The position numbers and the translations under genes are program-made. Shown here in pieces: positions 56,257 to 64,000 of a stretch of DNA of 64,000 nt. The stretch covers positions 124,001-188,000 of the forward strand of contig JAHJWO010000046.1 of the NCBI GenBank assembly GCA_018828145.1, given 5' to 3'. Every line of letters begins with the position of its first letter. Position 1 is the first letter of the stretch. The notes beneath the pieces were generated by a model. That model saw only the letters and a list, made by a program, of their open reading frames with translations, searched no databases and was not told the origin of the DNA. This DNA is from Alphaproteobacteria bacterium (lineage in GTDB: Bacteria > Pseudomonadota > Alphaproteobacteria > Rhizobiales > Devosiaceae).

Positions 56257-58047
56257 CTAGTTGGGCATGACCGCGAAGACCTGGAGCGGGGTGCCGGGCA
56301 GACTGACATCAGCGAGCCAGGGTGGCAGCGTGCCGGCGGCATGGAGCTTGACGAAGCTGTCCTCAGCAGCTCCGGGAATGCCCTGCAGTTCCGGCATGGC
56401 GGGGCAGAGGACGACGAGGCCAATGCCGCGGGCATCGAGAATGGCGCGGGCCTCGGCAATCGGCTCGTTGAAGAAGCGGAAGGCGTCGAGGACGCCCTTC
56501 TCGTTGCGGTGATAGGGGGCCGCAACCACTTCGTGCGGGGTATAGAGCAGGAGGTGGGCGCCCAGATCGATGGGGCTCATGATGCGCTCGGGCGGCAGCG
56601 CCGCCAGATCGGCGAAGGCCGCGGGAACAAGGCATGGCTCCTTGCTGGCGCGGACCTCGGACACGGTCTGGGCGCGGCTGGGCACGACATTGACCACCGC
56701 CGTCACCAGCAGCGACAGCACCACCCCGGAAAAGGCCAGCCAGCTCAGCACCAGGCCGGCAATGGCGGGCGCGCGCGGGGCGGCAAGGTAGCGATGGCGG
56801 GCAGAGACGATGAGCCAGGCGGCGGCCGGCATGGCGGGCATGACGGCAAGACGGGCGCCACGCACCTGGGCCAGCATGACGATGGCGGTGAGCGCCAGGA
56901 AGACCAGCAGGGCGGCCCACTCGGCCCGGCCCTCGCGCACGAACCACAGCCGCCAGAGCACGACAATGGTGCCGAGCAAGGCCGGCACGCCGACGGCCAC
57001 GGCATAGGCCGGCAGGTCGAACAGGTTGGTGAACCAGGGGCGCGCCTCGACGATGGCGCCGATCCAGTTGGCCTGCAGCCAGGGATCGAGATTGCCATAG
57101 GGGCCACCCAGGCATTGCGGATAGGCGGCGACAACCAGCGCCAGACCTGCGAGGCCCAGCCCTGCCAGCAGCAGGAAGCGCTGCCAGGCCGCGCGCGGCG
57201 GCGGCAGCAGGCTGGCAAGGGTGAAGACGGTGCCCACGACCAGGGCGACCGCGACATAGACCGGGGAGATGACATCGCAGGCCGCCTCGAGCCAGCGGGC
57301 GGGCGGGCGGAAGATGGCGAGGTGGATGATGGCGCCGGCGGCAAAGGCGAGGCCGAAGCCGCGCATGGCGGCGGCGCGGGCGGTGTCGAGGGTCCAGGCC
57401 AGACCCATGACGAGAATGGCCGCGGCAATGGTGGGCAGCGCCTCGGTGGCAATGGCAAGAGCGGTGGCGGCGCAAAGCCCGCAGAGCAGGGCACAGCGCG
57501 GCCGGCGCAGGGCCTCGATGCCGGTCCAGACCATGATGAGGGTGAGCAGAATGATGACGTTGTGATGATCGACCCGGCCGGGCATGAATTCGGCCGTGAT
57601 GGCGGGGCTCAGCACCGGCAGGACGAGAGCGGGCAACACGCCCTCGGGACCGACGAGGCGCTGGGCCAGTCGGGCACTGACCCAGAGCAGCAGGGCCAGC
57701 AGCAGCATGGGCCAGACCGAACCGGCAGCGACCAGAGCGCCATCCGTGCCCAGGAGCGGGGTGAAGATCATGACCAGAATGGCCAAGGGCAGGTCTACCA
57801 GGCGCGACCAGTGCAGCTCGGCGCCCCAGGGCGTATTGAGGCGATGGGCCGTGAGGTCGTACCAGCCCTGCCCGCCGAGAAAATCGCGCACCATGACCAT
57901 GCGCATGGCATCGTCGGTATCGGCGAAAAAGGGCAGGCCGGCGCGGCCGTAGAGCGTGCGGACCAGCAGGATGGTCACCGCTGCCAGGAAGACCAGGGCA
58001 AAGAGGTGGAGATCAATGCCGCGGCGGGCGGAAGTCTGGCCGATCAA
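56257..58047 (-). CDS. GT-C-type membrane glycosyltransferase-like protein, resembling STT3
   Basis: 596 residues with about eleven to thirteen hydrophobic segments followed by a soluble C-terminal domain from about residue 480 (PCLVPAAFADLAALPPERI, then FAVMPN at the end). A periplasmic first loop has LPFFADTDDAMRMVMVRDFL, with acidic residues placed like the DxD of GT-C enzymes, and the second loop has PGRVDHHNVI, recalling the DHH-type motif of oligosaccharyltransferases. It may transfer a lipid-linked sugar, but the family assignment is inferential. Convergent with the YjbR-like gene, divergent from the MFS gene. Confidence 0.62.
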   Translation of the reverse strand: MIGQTSARRGIDLHLFALVFLAAVTILLVRTLYGRAGLPFFADTDDAMRMVMVRDFLGGQGWYDLTAHRLNTPWGAELHWSRLVDLPLAILVMIFTPLLGTDGALVAAGSVWPMLLLALLLWVSARLAQRLVGPEGVLPALVLPVLSPAITAEFMPGRVDHHNVIILLTLIMVWTGIEALRRPRCALLCGLCAATALAIATEALPTIAAAILVMGLAWTLDTARAAAMRGFGLAFAAGAIIHLAIFRPPARWLEAACDVISPVYVAVALVVGTVFTLASLLPPPRAAWQRFLLLAGLGLAGLALVVAAYPQCLGGPYGNLDPWLQANWIGAIVEARPWFTNLFDLPAYAVAVGVPALLGTIVVLWRLWFVREGRAEWAALLVFLALTAIVMLAQVRGARLAVMPAMPAAAWLIVSARHRYLAAPRAPAIAGLVLSWLAFSGVVLSLLVTAVVNVVPSRAQTVSEVRASKEPCLVPAAFADLAALPPERIMSPIDLGAHLLLYTPHEVVAAPYHRNEKGVLDAFRFFNEPIAEARAILDARGIGLVVLCPAMPELQGIPGAAEDSFVKLHAAGTLPPWLADVSLPGTPLQVFAVMPN

Positions 58048-58203
58048 GGGGATGTCCTGGGCTGGGGCGGCGGCAGGATGACCCTAGACGGGTTAAGACG
58101 GGGTGGAAACCGATGAGCGGCGATGACCGCTTTGCCAAACCGCCCAAACAAGCGCATTGCTTTTGCCTCGGACTGAATATACCAAGATTGTCCTTTTTTA
58201 ATT

Positions 58204-59640
58204 ATGGGCTGGATCATGTCGGATTCGCAAAGCGGCAGCTGGGCCGAGATCTTCACGCCGCGCTTTGCGCCGGTGACGCTGATCATCGGGCTGGGCGTGG
58301 CCCTGCTGGCATTCAACTCCTTCGTGGCGACGGTGTCGCTGCCCACGGCGGTGCAGGAAATGGGCGGCGTCGCGCTGATCTCCTGGGCCATCACGCTCTA
58401 TCTGGTCTTTGCCATTGTGGGCGGGTCGGGGGCGGCGCTGCTCAAGCAGCGGCTGGGCGCACGGCTTGGCCTGCTGGTTTCGGCAAGCGTCTTCCTGGCG
58501 GGGACGCTGATTGCGGCCGGTGCCGGGGACATGCCGCAGGTGCTGGTGGGGCGGGCGCTGCAGGGTCTGGGCGAGGGCGTGGTCGCCTCGATCTGCTTTG
58601 CGCTGATCCCCGAGCTGTTTCCCTCGCGGCTGGTGCCCAAGGTGTTTGGGCTCAATGCGATGATCTGGGCCGTGGCGGCGTTTGGCGGGCCGGCGGTGGC
58701 GGGCCTGCTGACCGAGATGGTGTCATGGCGGGCGGCGTTCCTGTTCAGCGTGCCGCTGGTGCTGATCTTTGGCGCCATGGTGGCCTTCGTAGTGCCGGCC
58801 AAGGACGCGGGGGCTGCCAAGCCAGTACAGTTTCCCGGGCTGCGGCTGCTGGCCATCGGCATTGGCATCATGCTGGTGGCGCTGGCGGCGGTGACCGGCC
58901 CCTGGCAGGCGACGGGCCTCCTGCTGGGCGCGGGTCTGCTGCTGACTGGCGCGGTCTGGTTTGACGGGCGCAGCCGCGACCGCTTGATGCCGCTGGATGC
59001 GTTCCGGCCGATCTCGGTGGTGGGAACGGGGCTGTGGATGACGCTGCTCATCAACGTGGCGGGGGCCGGGTCGGCGGTCTATCTGGTGCTGGTGGTGCAG
59101 CAGATGTGGGGCTTCGGCCCGACCATGGCCGGCGTCATCGCGGCCGTATTGGCGGTGGCCTGGAGCATCTCTGCCGTTGCCGTGGCCAATGTGCGGCAGA
59201 AGGAAACGCGGAAGATATTGATCAAGCTCGGGCCGGCCATGATCGGCACGGGGCTGATCCTGGTCCTAGCCGGGTTGCAGCTGGACCAGGTGGCCGTGGT
59301 GGTGATCGGGCAATTGATCATCGGGGGCGGCTTTGGCAGCTGCAACGGCTATCTCAACCTCGCCATGATGGAAGCGGCCAGCGACGGGGAGCGGGACCGC
59401 ACCTCGGCGCTGATGCCCACGACGCAATCGGCCGGCAATGCCATAGGCGCGGCCCTGGCGGGCGTCGCCGCCAATTCGGCGGGCCTGGCCACCGCCGCCT
59501 CGACGGGTGAGATCCGGAGCGCCATCATCCCGGTCTATCTGCTGGGCGCCGCCATGGCCGCACTGGCCTTTGCTGCGGCCTGGCAAACGGTTCGCCTAGT
59601 GCGCCCGCAGGACCCCGCCTCCAGCTTTGCGGCGGGGTGA
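58204..59640 (+). CDS. MFS transporter, drug-efflux-like
   Basis: A 478-residue membrane protein with about 14 hydrophobic segments, in the layout of the DHA2-like major facilitator branch. Motif-A-like basic residues occur after the second span (LLKQRLGARLGLL), and GRALQGLGEGVVASICFALIPELFP corresponds to motif C/B regions. Residues 180-200 hold the loop between halves. Likely exports a small molecule. Start at 58204 or 58216; neither has a strong ribosome site. It faces the peroxiredoxin gene across a terminator. Confidence 0.88.
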   Translation: MGWIMSDSQSGSWAEIFTPRFAPVTLIIGLGVALLAFNSFVATVSLPTAVQEMGGVALISWAITLYLVFAIVGGSGAALLKQRLGARLGLLVSASVFLAGTLIAAGAGDMPQVLVGRALQGLGEGVVASICFALIPELFPSRLVPKVFGLNAMIWAVAAFGGPAVAGLLTEMVSWRAAFLFSVPLVLIFGAMVAFVVPAKDAGAAKPVQFPGLRLLAIGIGIMLVALAAVTGPWQATGLLLGAGLLLTGAVWFDGRSRDRLMPLDAFRPISVVGTGLWMTLLINVAGAGSAVYLVLVVQQMWGFGPTMAGVIAAVLAVAWSISAVAVANVRQKETRKILIKLGPAMIGTGLILVLAGLQLDQVAVVVIGQLIIGGGFGSCNGYLNLAMMEAASDGERDRTSALMPTTQSAGNAIGAALAGVAANSAGLATAASTGEIRSAIIPVYLLGAAMAALAFAAAWQTVRLVRPQDPASSFAAG

Positions 59641-59676
59641 TCTCTGGCTCGCGAGCTGGGCAGGGCGCAAAAGAAA

Positions 59677-59700
59677 GGGCGGCAGCTTCTGCTGTCGCCC
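59677..59700 (-). terminator. Terminator between the convergent peroxiredoxin and MFS genes
   Basis: GGGCGGCAGC and GCTGTCGCCC pair over ten bases (one G-U) around a TTCT loop. On the minus strand the stem is followed by TTTCTTTT, which makes a good intrinsic terminator for the peroxiredoxin gene. On the plus strand only AGTTT follows, so it may stop MFS transcription less efficiently. Confidence 0.8.
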
Positions 59701-59732
59701 AGTTTCGTCAGGGAGAAAACGCTCTTTTCGCG

Positions 59733-60368
59733 CTATGCGCGGGGCTGGGGAACAATGCGGAGATAGGGCTTCAGTTCCTTCCAGCCTTCGGGGTACTTGG
59801 CCTTGGCCGCCTCGTTGGTGACGGCGGGCACGATGATGACATCCTCGCCATTCTTCCAGTTTACCGGGGTCGCCACCTGGTGCTTGGCGGTGAGCTGGAG
59901 GCTGTCGATGACGCGGATGACCTCATCGAAATTGCGGCCGGTGGAGGCGGGATACTCGATCTTGAGCTTGACCTTCTTGTCGGGGCCGATGACGAAGACC
60001 GAGCGCACGGTCAGGGTGTTGTCGGCATTGGGATGGATCATGTCATAGAGGCGCGCCACCTCGCCCCTGGTATCGGCCAGGAGCGGAAAGTTCAGCGCGG
60101 TGCCCTGGGTTTCGACAATGTCCTTGGCCCAGCCGGCATGATCTTCGAGCCTGTCGACGGAAAGGCCCAGCACCTTGACGCCGCGCTTTTCGAATTCGGG
60201 CTTGAGCTTGGCGGTATAGCCCAGCTCGGTGGTGCAGACCGGGGTGAAATTCTTGGGGTGGCTGAACAGCACCGCCCAGGCGCCATCGATATAGTCGTGG
60301 AAATGGATCGGGCCTTCGGTGGAATCGAGGGTAAAATCGGGGGCGGTATCGCCAATCAGAATTGCCAT
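59733..60368 (-). CDS. 1-Cys peroxiredoxin (Prx6-like)
   Basis: A 211-residue cytoplasmic peroxidase reducing hydrogen peroxide and alkyl hydroperoxides. The peroxidatic Cys lies in NFTPVCTTELGYTAKLKPEF near residue 46, with the PxxxTxxC context and the downstream Arg-containing FVIGPDKKVKLKIEYPASTGRN. The long C-terminal region without a resolving CxxC marks the Prx6/1-Cys class. Monocistronic, with its own terminator. Confidence 0.95.
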   Translation of the reverse strand: MAILIGDTAPDFTLDSTEGPIHFHDYIDGAWAVLFSHPKNFTPVCTTELGYTAKLKPEFEKRGVKVLGLSVDRLEDHAGWAKDIVETQGTALNFPLLADTRGEVARLYDMIHPNADNTLTVRSVFVIGPDKKVKLKIEYPASTGRNFDEVIRVIDSLQLTAKHQVATPVNWKNGEDVIIVPAVTNEAAKAKYPEGWKELKPYLRIVPQPRA

Positions 60369-60530
60369 CTTTTTGCCTGTTCCTTGTTGGGCCTAAAGGC
60401 CCTTATGCGGTTGACTTGAATATCGGCTGCCGCGCCGCCAAAAGCAGCGGTCGCGGGCGAAATGCTTTTATGTTGTGAGCGAGGGCAGCGCCATGGCGTT
60501 CCAAACGGCGCAGCCTTGGGAGAACAGCGC

Positions 60531-60734
60531 CTAGCTCAGCAGCGCGAGCAGGCTGACCGGGCTGCGGGGATTGCCGACCATATAGGCCAGCAGCGGCGGC
60601 AGCACACCGAAGCACATCGCCACCAGCGGGGATGCATTGAGTAGCCGGGCGATGAGATAGACGATGAGAAAGGCCGCCGAGGCAAAAAGCAGGTTGGCCG
60701 CATTGTCGGCCAGCAGTGCCATCAACCGTCCCAT
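60531..60734 (-). CDS. Small hydrophobic protein of unknown function
   Basis: A 67-residue protein with two membrane segments (NLLFASAAFLIVYLIARLLN and PLVAMCFGVLPPLLAYMVG). ATG 60734 follows GGGAGGG at the right spacing, which decides it over a longer frame. Not recognised as a known family; it resembles other small two-span proteins of alphaproteobacteria. Stands between the CreA-family and peroxiredoxin genes. Confidence 0.62.
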   Translation of the reverse strand: MGRLMALLADNAANLLFASAAFLIVYLIARLLNASPLVAMCFGVLPPLLAYMVGNPRSPVSLLALLS

Positions 60735-60824
60735 AGCGACCCTCCCAGATGCGCCCGTCCATTCAGGGTGGGCGCGGGATGTTTTCATTCCATGGCGGAA
60801 TGAACTCGCATTTGGCTAAAGTTG

Positions 60825-61325
60825 TCAGCGGGTGGAAGCGGGGGCGCCGTTGCTCCAGGTGACCTGCTCGCCGGCGAGCGGAATGACCGACAGGCTCATC
60901 TTGCCGCTGCCCTGCTGGATTTCGCGGGCATGGGCCAGGTAGATCAGCGAGTCATTGGCGGCGTCATAGATGCGGCTGACGCGCAGCGACTTCCAGATCA
61001 GCGAGCGCCCTTCGCGGAAGATTTCCTCGCCGCCCGAGCGGGTGGCGATGTCGCCGATGGTGATGGGGCCGGTGACCGAGCAATCGAGCGCGGAATAGGA
61101 GGGGTCCTCGAACCAGTTGCCCTGCTGCAGGCGATCGATGAAGGAGCGGTTGAAATAGGCCAGGTGGCAGGTGACGCCATCGACTTCGGGATCGGCGACG
61201 GCATCGATGGCGATGTCATTGCCGGTCCAGTCTACCCCGACGCTGCCCACCTCGCGGCTATCGCCGCAGGCGGCAAGCGTGACGGCGAGAGTGGCGGTCA
61301 TGGCGAGGGCGGCGAGACGGTGCAT
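60825..61325 (-). CDS. CreA-family lipoprotein
   Basis: A 166-residue exported protein. The N-terminus MHRLAALAMTATLAVTLAAC ends in an LAAC lipobox, so it is probably lipid-anchored. The mature part matches CreA-type proteins of unknown role: VGSVGVDWTGNDIAIDAVADPEVDGVTCHL, GDWFEDPS-like NWFEDPSYSALDCSVTGPI and SLIWKSLRVSRIYDAANDSLIYL. The ATG at 61325 is chosen because it starts the signal sequence. Located downstream of the amino-acid permease gene on the same strand. Confidence 0.88.
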   Translation of the reverse strand: MHRLAALAMTATLAVTLAACGDSREVGSVGVDWTGNDIAIDAVADPEVDGVTCHLAYFNRSFIDRLQQGNWFEDPSYSALDCSVTGPITIGDIATRSGGEEIFREGRSLIWKSLRVSRIYDAANDSLIYLAHAREIQQGSGKMSLSVIPLAGEQVTWSNGAPASTR

Positions 61326-61392
61326 CAGCGGGGCTCCTGTAGGTCGGGGCATAGATGGCCCTTCGGTGCCACCACCGCAAGGGCGGACGGGC

Positions 61393-62193
61393 TCAGTAGC
61401 GCTTCTGGCGCAGATGCCGCTCCAGCCAGCGGACCAGCAGGGACAGCGAAATGGTCATGGTGAGGTAGAGGAAGGCCACGACATTATAGGTCTCGAAGAA
61501 CAGGAAGGTGCCCGAGGAATAGACCTTGCCGAGCTGGGTAATGTCCTGCACCCCGAGCGCCGAGACCAGCGCGCTGTCCTTGATCATGGAGACAAAGTCA
61601 TTGGCCAGAGGCGGCAGGATGGTGCGCAGGGCCTGGGGGAAGATGATGAGGCGGAAGCATTTCCAGCGCGAAAAGCCGAGCGCCCGGGCCGCCTCGATCT
61701 GGCCGCGGTCCACAGCCTCGATGCCGGCGCGGAAGATTTCGGCGATGAAGGCGGAGTAGCAGATGGTGAGCGCCACGATGGCGCGCCAGACGAAATCGAA
61801 CTGGCGGACGGTGATGGCGGTATCGAAGGGCTGCAGCAGCCAATTGACGCCGCCCACCATGGCCGGGGCGCCGACAAAGGCGACGTAGAACAGGAAGACC
61901 AATACGGGAATGCCGCGGATGATCTCGACATAGAAGGTGGCGAGTTCGACGAGGATCCGATTGCCGGAGGTGCGCGCCAGGGCGATGAGCAGACCGAGAA
62001 TGGTGGCGGCAAAGAAGGCGACGGCGGTGACCCAAAGCGTGGTGGCAATGCCGCCGGACAGGGCGCGGAAGATCTGGGAATAGCCGGTATCGCCGGTTAT
62101 GCCCCACAGGCCGAGCACGAAGAGCAGCGTGATGGCGAGCAGCCACCACGGGATGCGGGAGAGGATGGAGGGCTTGCGGGGGGTGTAGGTCAT
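61393..62193 (-). CDS. Polar amino acid ABC transporter permease (HisM/GlnP type)
   Basis: Inner-membrane subunit of 266 residues with about five spans, the family opening [20 protein letters not shown] and the coupling loop [23 protein letters not shown]. It should import an amino acid delivered by the binding protein encoded upstream. No ATPase gene is adjacent, so the ATPase must be encoded elsewhere or be shared. ATG 62193 gives the normal N-terminus ([15 protein letters not shown]). Confidence 0.93.
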   Translation of the reverse strand: MTYTPRKPSILSRIPWWLLAITLLFVLGLWGITGDTGYSQIFRALSGGIATTLWVTAVAFFAATILGLLIALARTSGNRILVELATFYVEIIRGIPVLVFLFYVAFVGAPAMVGGVNWLLQPFDTAITVRQFDFVWRAIVALTICYSAFIAEIFRAGIEAVDRGQIEAARALGFSRWKCFRLIIFPQALRTILPPLANDFVSMIKDSALVSALGVQDITQLGKVYSSGTFLFFETYNVVAFLYLTMTISLSLLVRWLERHLRQKRY

Positions 62194-62259
62194 GTGTTTT
62201 CCGGCGCCGGCGTGGGCGAAGTCCGCATCCGGCGTGTGTGGCCCCACCCCACCCTTTAT

Positions 62260-62335
62260 CCCTCCCCATCAAGTGGGAGGGAGGCGCCAGCGCGGGTATT
62301 GGGGTTCATCGTCTCCCCTCCCCGCGAGGGGAGGG
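62260..62335. repeat. Palindromic intergenic repeat with two hairpins
   Basis: CCCTCCC/GGGAGGG with an eight-base loop (62260-62281) and CCCTCCCC/GGGGAGGG with a GCGA loop (62316-62335) stand side by side between the amino-acid binding-protein and permease genes. Sequence and layout echo the element at 49409-49520. It looks like a dispersed chromosomal palindrome family and may also serve as an intercistronic hairpin. Confidence 0.65.
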
Positions 62336-62361
62336 TGTCGAGTGGGAATTCAGCGCCTCAA

Positions 62362-63162
62362 CTACTGCGCGGAATTGTATTCGTAGAACCACTTCTGCTG
62401 CAGGGCATCCATGGTGCCGTCGGCCTTGATCTGGGCGAGGGCGGCGTTGACCGGGGCGACGAGGTCGGAGCCGGGCGGGAAGATGAAGCCGAAATCCTCG
62501 GTGCCGAGCGGGGTGCCGACGACTTTGAAGGCACCCGGATTGGCGCCGATATAGCCATTGGCCGAGGTCTGGTCCATCAGCACGGTATCGATGTCGCCGG
62601 ACAGCAACGCCTGGACCGAGGCGCCGAAAGTGTCGAACAGCTTGATGCGCGGATTGGCTTCGTCGCCATCCAGCACATTATAGACCGCGACGTAGAAGTT
62701 GGTGGTGCCGGCCTGGGCGCCGACCAGGAAGCTGGCATCGGCGGCAAAGCTCTCGGCGTCGGTGAAGCGGCTCTCATCGGCCCGCACCAGCATGAGCTGC
62801 TGGGAGGTGAGGTAGGAGTCGGAGAAATCGACCTGGCCCTTGCGCTCGTCATTGATGGTGATGCCGTCCATGCCGACATCGAACTGGCCATCGCGCACCG
62901 ACTGGATCATCACATCCCAGGAGGTCAGCTCCCAGCGGACGCCGGCATTGAGGCGCTTGGCGATCTCGTTGAAGAGATCATATTCAAAGCCGATGCCCTC
63001 GCCGGTGGCCGGATCGGCGAAGTTGAGCGGGACATAGGCATTTTCGGTGACGGCGACGATCTCGCGGCCGGCCAGATCGGGCAGGTCCTGCGCCTGCGGG
63101 GCAGCGACGCCCAGGGCGAGAATGGCCGCGGCGGCGGCAAGCAGCTTGTTCAGGTTTGGCAT
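62362..63162 (-). CDS. Amino acid ABC transporter substrate-binding protein (family 3)
   Basis: Periplasmic receptor of 266 residues with signal peptide ([20 protein letters not shown], cleavage near residue 23) and a family-3 solute-binding fold: [50 protein letters not shown] and [12 protein letters not shown]-like [18 protein letters not shown]. Ligand presumably a polar amino acid. ATG 63162 marks the signal sequence; the longer frame upstream runs into the YegP-like gene region. Confidence 0.93.
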   Translation of the reverse strand: MPNLNKLLAAAAAILALGVAAPQAQDLPDLAGREIVAVTENAYVPLNFADPATGEGIGFEYDLFNEIAKRLNAGVRWELTSWDVMIQSVRDGQFDVGMDGITINDERKGQVDFSDSYLTSQQLMLVRADESRFTDAESFAADASFLVGAQAGTTNFYVAVYNVLDGDEANPRIKLFDTFGASVQALLSGDIDTVLMDQTSANGYIGANPGAFKVVGTPLGTEDFGFIFPPGSDLVAPVNAALAQIKADGTMDALQQKWFYEYNSAQ

Positions 63163-63244
63163 GAGGCAGCAGTCTCCCGGTGCATAGGTTTGCCGGGAGA
63201 CTAGACCAGACGGAGAGGGGTTGGAAACGGGGATTTCCCGCTTG

Positions 63245-63613
63245 TCAGCTCTCGTCGACGACTTCGGCCTCCGGGCCGTTCTCCTTGACGGATTCGATGG
63301 CGTTGACCGCGCTGGCCTTCTGCTTGTAGCGCTCGGAGCGGACCATGGTTTCGCCATTGGAGGCGACGAAGCGGACGAAGAACTGTTCGTCCTTGGAGGC
63401 ATCGATTTCGAAGCGATAGCCCTTGCCTGCCTCGCCCTTGGTCAGATCGACCGTGGCGGCGCCGGGGGCGTTCTTCTTGACCGATTCGATGGCCGACTTG
63501 GCGCTGGCCTTCTGCTGGTAGTTTTCCGACCAGACGATGGGTTCGGCATTGTAAACAAAGGCGAATTTGAACTGATCGTTGGCGGCGGCGGTGATCTTGA
63601 ACTTATGCGCCAT
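63245..63613 (-). CDS. YegP-like protein with two DUF1508 repeats
   Basis: 122 residues made of two tandem copies of the short YegP/DUF1508 unit. Repeat 1 is [16 protein letters not shown] and [20 protein letters not shown] (about 4-48); repeat 2 is [17 protein letters not shown] and [20 protein letters not shown] (about 66-112). Small cytoplasmic family of unknown function. ATG 63613 opens with MAHKFKI and follows GGAGGG. It lies downstream of pheT, separated from it by a palindromic repeat. Confidence 0.9.
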   Translation of the reverse strand: MAHKFKITAAANDQFKFAFVYNAEPIVWSENYQQKASAKSAIESVKKNAPGAATVDLTKGEAGKGYRFEIDASKDEQFFVRFVASNGETMVRSERYKQKASAVNAIESVKENGPEAEVVDES

Positions 63614-63729
63614 GACGCTGGCCCTCCTCAGGAGCGGCCCGCGACCGGGCCGCTTTGCAGGAAGCAGAGTAACGTACTGACGGCGGAAGAATAGAGGGAG
63701 CCAGCGCCAAATCGCGGGCCCCCTCACCC

Positions 63730-63766
63730 GGCGCTACGCGCCGACCTCTCCCCCGAAGGGAGAGGT
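63730..63766 (-). repeat. Palindromic intergenic repeat, probable pheT terminator
   Basis: GGCGC/GCGCC around TAC is followed by ACCTCTCCC/GGGAGAGGT, whose minus-strand loop is the stable TTCG type. It starts eleven bases past the pheT stop. Similar CCCTCACCCGGCGC...CTCTCCC elements are scattered in many alphaproteobacterial genomes. It can act as a terminator, although no T-run follows. Confidence 0.6.
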
Positions 63767-63776
63767 CAGAAATAGA

Positions 63777-64000
63777 TCAGGTGCGCAGCACGCCGCCAGA
63801 TTGCTTGGTGACTGCTGCAATTATGCTGGCGGAAATCTTGTCGATTTCTTCCTCGGTCAGCGTCTTGTCGGTGGGCTGGAGCGTCACCGCGATGGCGACA
63901 GACTTCTTGCCCTCGCCAACGTGGCTGCCTTCGAAGACGTCGAAGACATTGACGTCGCGGATCAGCGCCTTGTCGGCGCCGCGGGCGGCCTTGAGGATGG
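63777..64000 (-). CDS. pheT: Phenylalanine-tRNA ligase beta subunit, C-terminal end
   Basis: The last 73 residues of PheT run off the right edge. DVNVFDVFEGSHVGEGKKSV, AIAVTLQPTDKTLTEEEIDK and the final GGVLRT are the ferredoxin-fold anticodon-binding domain (FDX-ACB) that ends bacterial PheT. The enzyme charges tRNA-Phe together with PheS in the cytoplasm. Stop TGA at 63777-63779. Confidence 0.93.
   Translation of the reverse strand, partial: ILKAARGADKALIRDVNVFDVFEGSHVGEGKKSVAIAVTLQPTDKTLTEEEIDKISASIIAAVTKQSGGVLRT

Noticed and set aside
56230-58116. Plus-strand open frame of about 620 codons rich in Gly, Gln, Asp and Arg
   Set aside because: It mirrors the hydrophobic codons of the GT-C membrane protein on the other strand; low complexity and no domain.
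61171-63204. Plus-strand open frame of about 670 codons across the amino-acid transporter genes
   Set aside because: It runs antisense to two genes and through a palindromic intergenic repeat, which a real gene would not span; no motif.

Overview
The window looks like a chromosomal segment of a GC-rich alphaproteobacterium of the order Hyphomicrobiales, possibly Devosia or a close relative. This is inferred from the dense run of LacI- and ROK-controlled sugar ABC transporters, the many sugar-phosphate-isomerase-type TIM barrels, and the gene neighbourhood at the right end. No rRNA is present and the genus call is not certain.

Positions 1-8337 (all minus strand): the start of a GAF-domain protein cut by the left edge, then a sugar operon reading right to left (epimerase-like TIM barrel, binding protein, two permeases, zinc dehydrogenase, ATPase). 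Upstream of it lies a regulator-like protein in which a winged helix is fused to an ABC binding-protein domain without a signal peptide. Positions 8338-8812 hold broken remnants of a second copy of that gene and of a hydrolase tail.

Positions 8813-17163: an RbsABC-type operon (inosose-dehydratase-like TIM barrel, exported binding protein, oxidoreductase, double ATPase, permease) runs leftward. Divergent from it are a ROK-type regulator and an overlapping paralogue of the binding protein that has lost its signal peptide. Two SBP-derived cytoplasmic proteins therefore sit around this locus, which is the most unusual feature of the window.

Positions 17277-22289: a signalling island with a degenerate GGDEF/EAL-like gene whose reading frame breaks at a nine-C run, a receiver-EAL phosphodiesterase, and a PAS hybrid histidine kinase interrupted by an in-frame amber codon.

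Positions 22371-30359: a LacI-controlled beta-fructoside locus (binding protein, two permeases, a cytoplasmic GH32, an exported GH32, ATPase). A large perfect inverted repeat overlaps its promoter.

Positions 30533-42872: two back-to-back catabolic groups. The minus-strand group has an aldo/keto reductase, VOC protein, LacI regulator, zinc dehydrogenase, TIM barrel and NAD epimerase. The plus-strand group has two permeases, ATPase, binding protein, VOC protein, TIM barrel, UPF0303 protein and cupin.

Positions 42924-54025: a nine-gene minus-strand operon with LacI regulator, two permeases, binding protein, two ADP-ribosylglycohydrolase-family proteins, ATPase, CaiB/BaiF CoA-transferase and CitE-type lyase. 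It suggests import of a glycosylated compound, hydrolysis and CoA-dependent breakdown.

Positions 54336-64000: more conserved chromosome with tRNA-Ser(GGA), msrA, a YjbR-like protein, a GT-C membrane protein, an MFS transporter, a 1-Cys peroxiredoxin, a CreA-family lipoprotein, an amino-acid ABC transporter, a YegP-like protein and the 3' end of pheT. Short palindromic repeats occur in three intergenic gaps. No CRISPR array, insertion sequence, integrase or phage gene was recognised.
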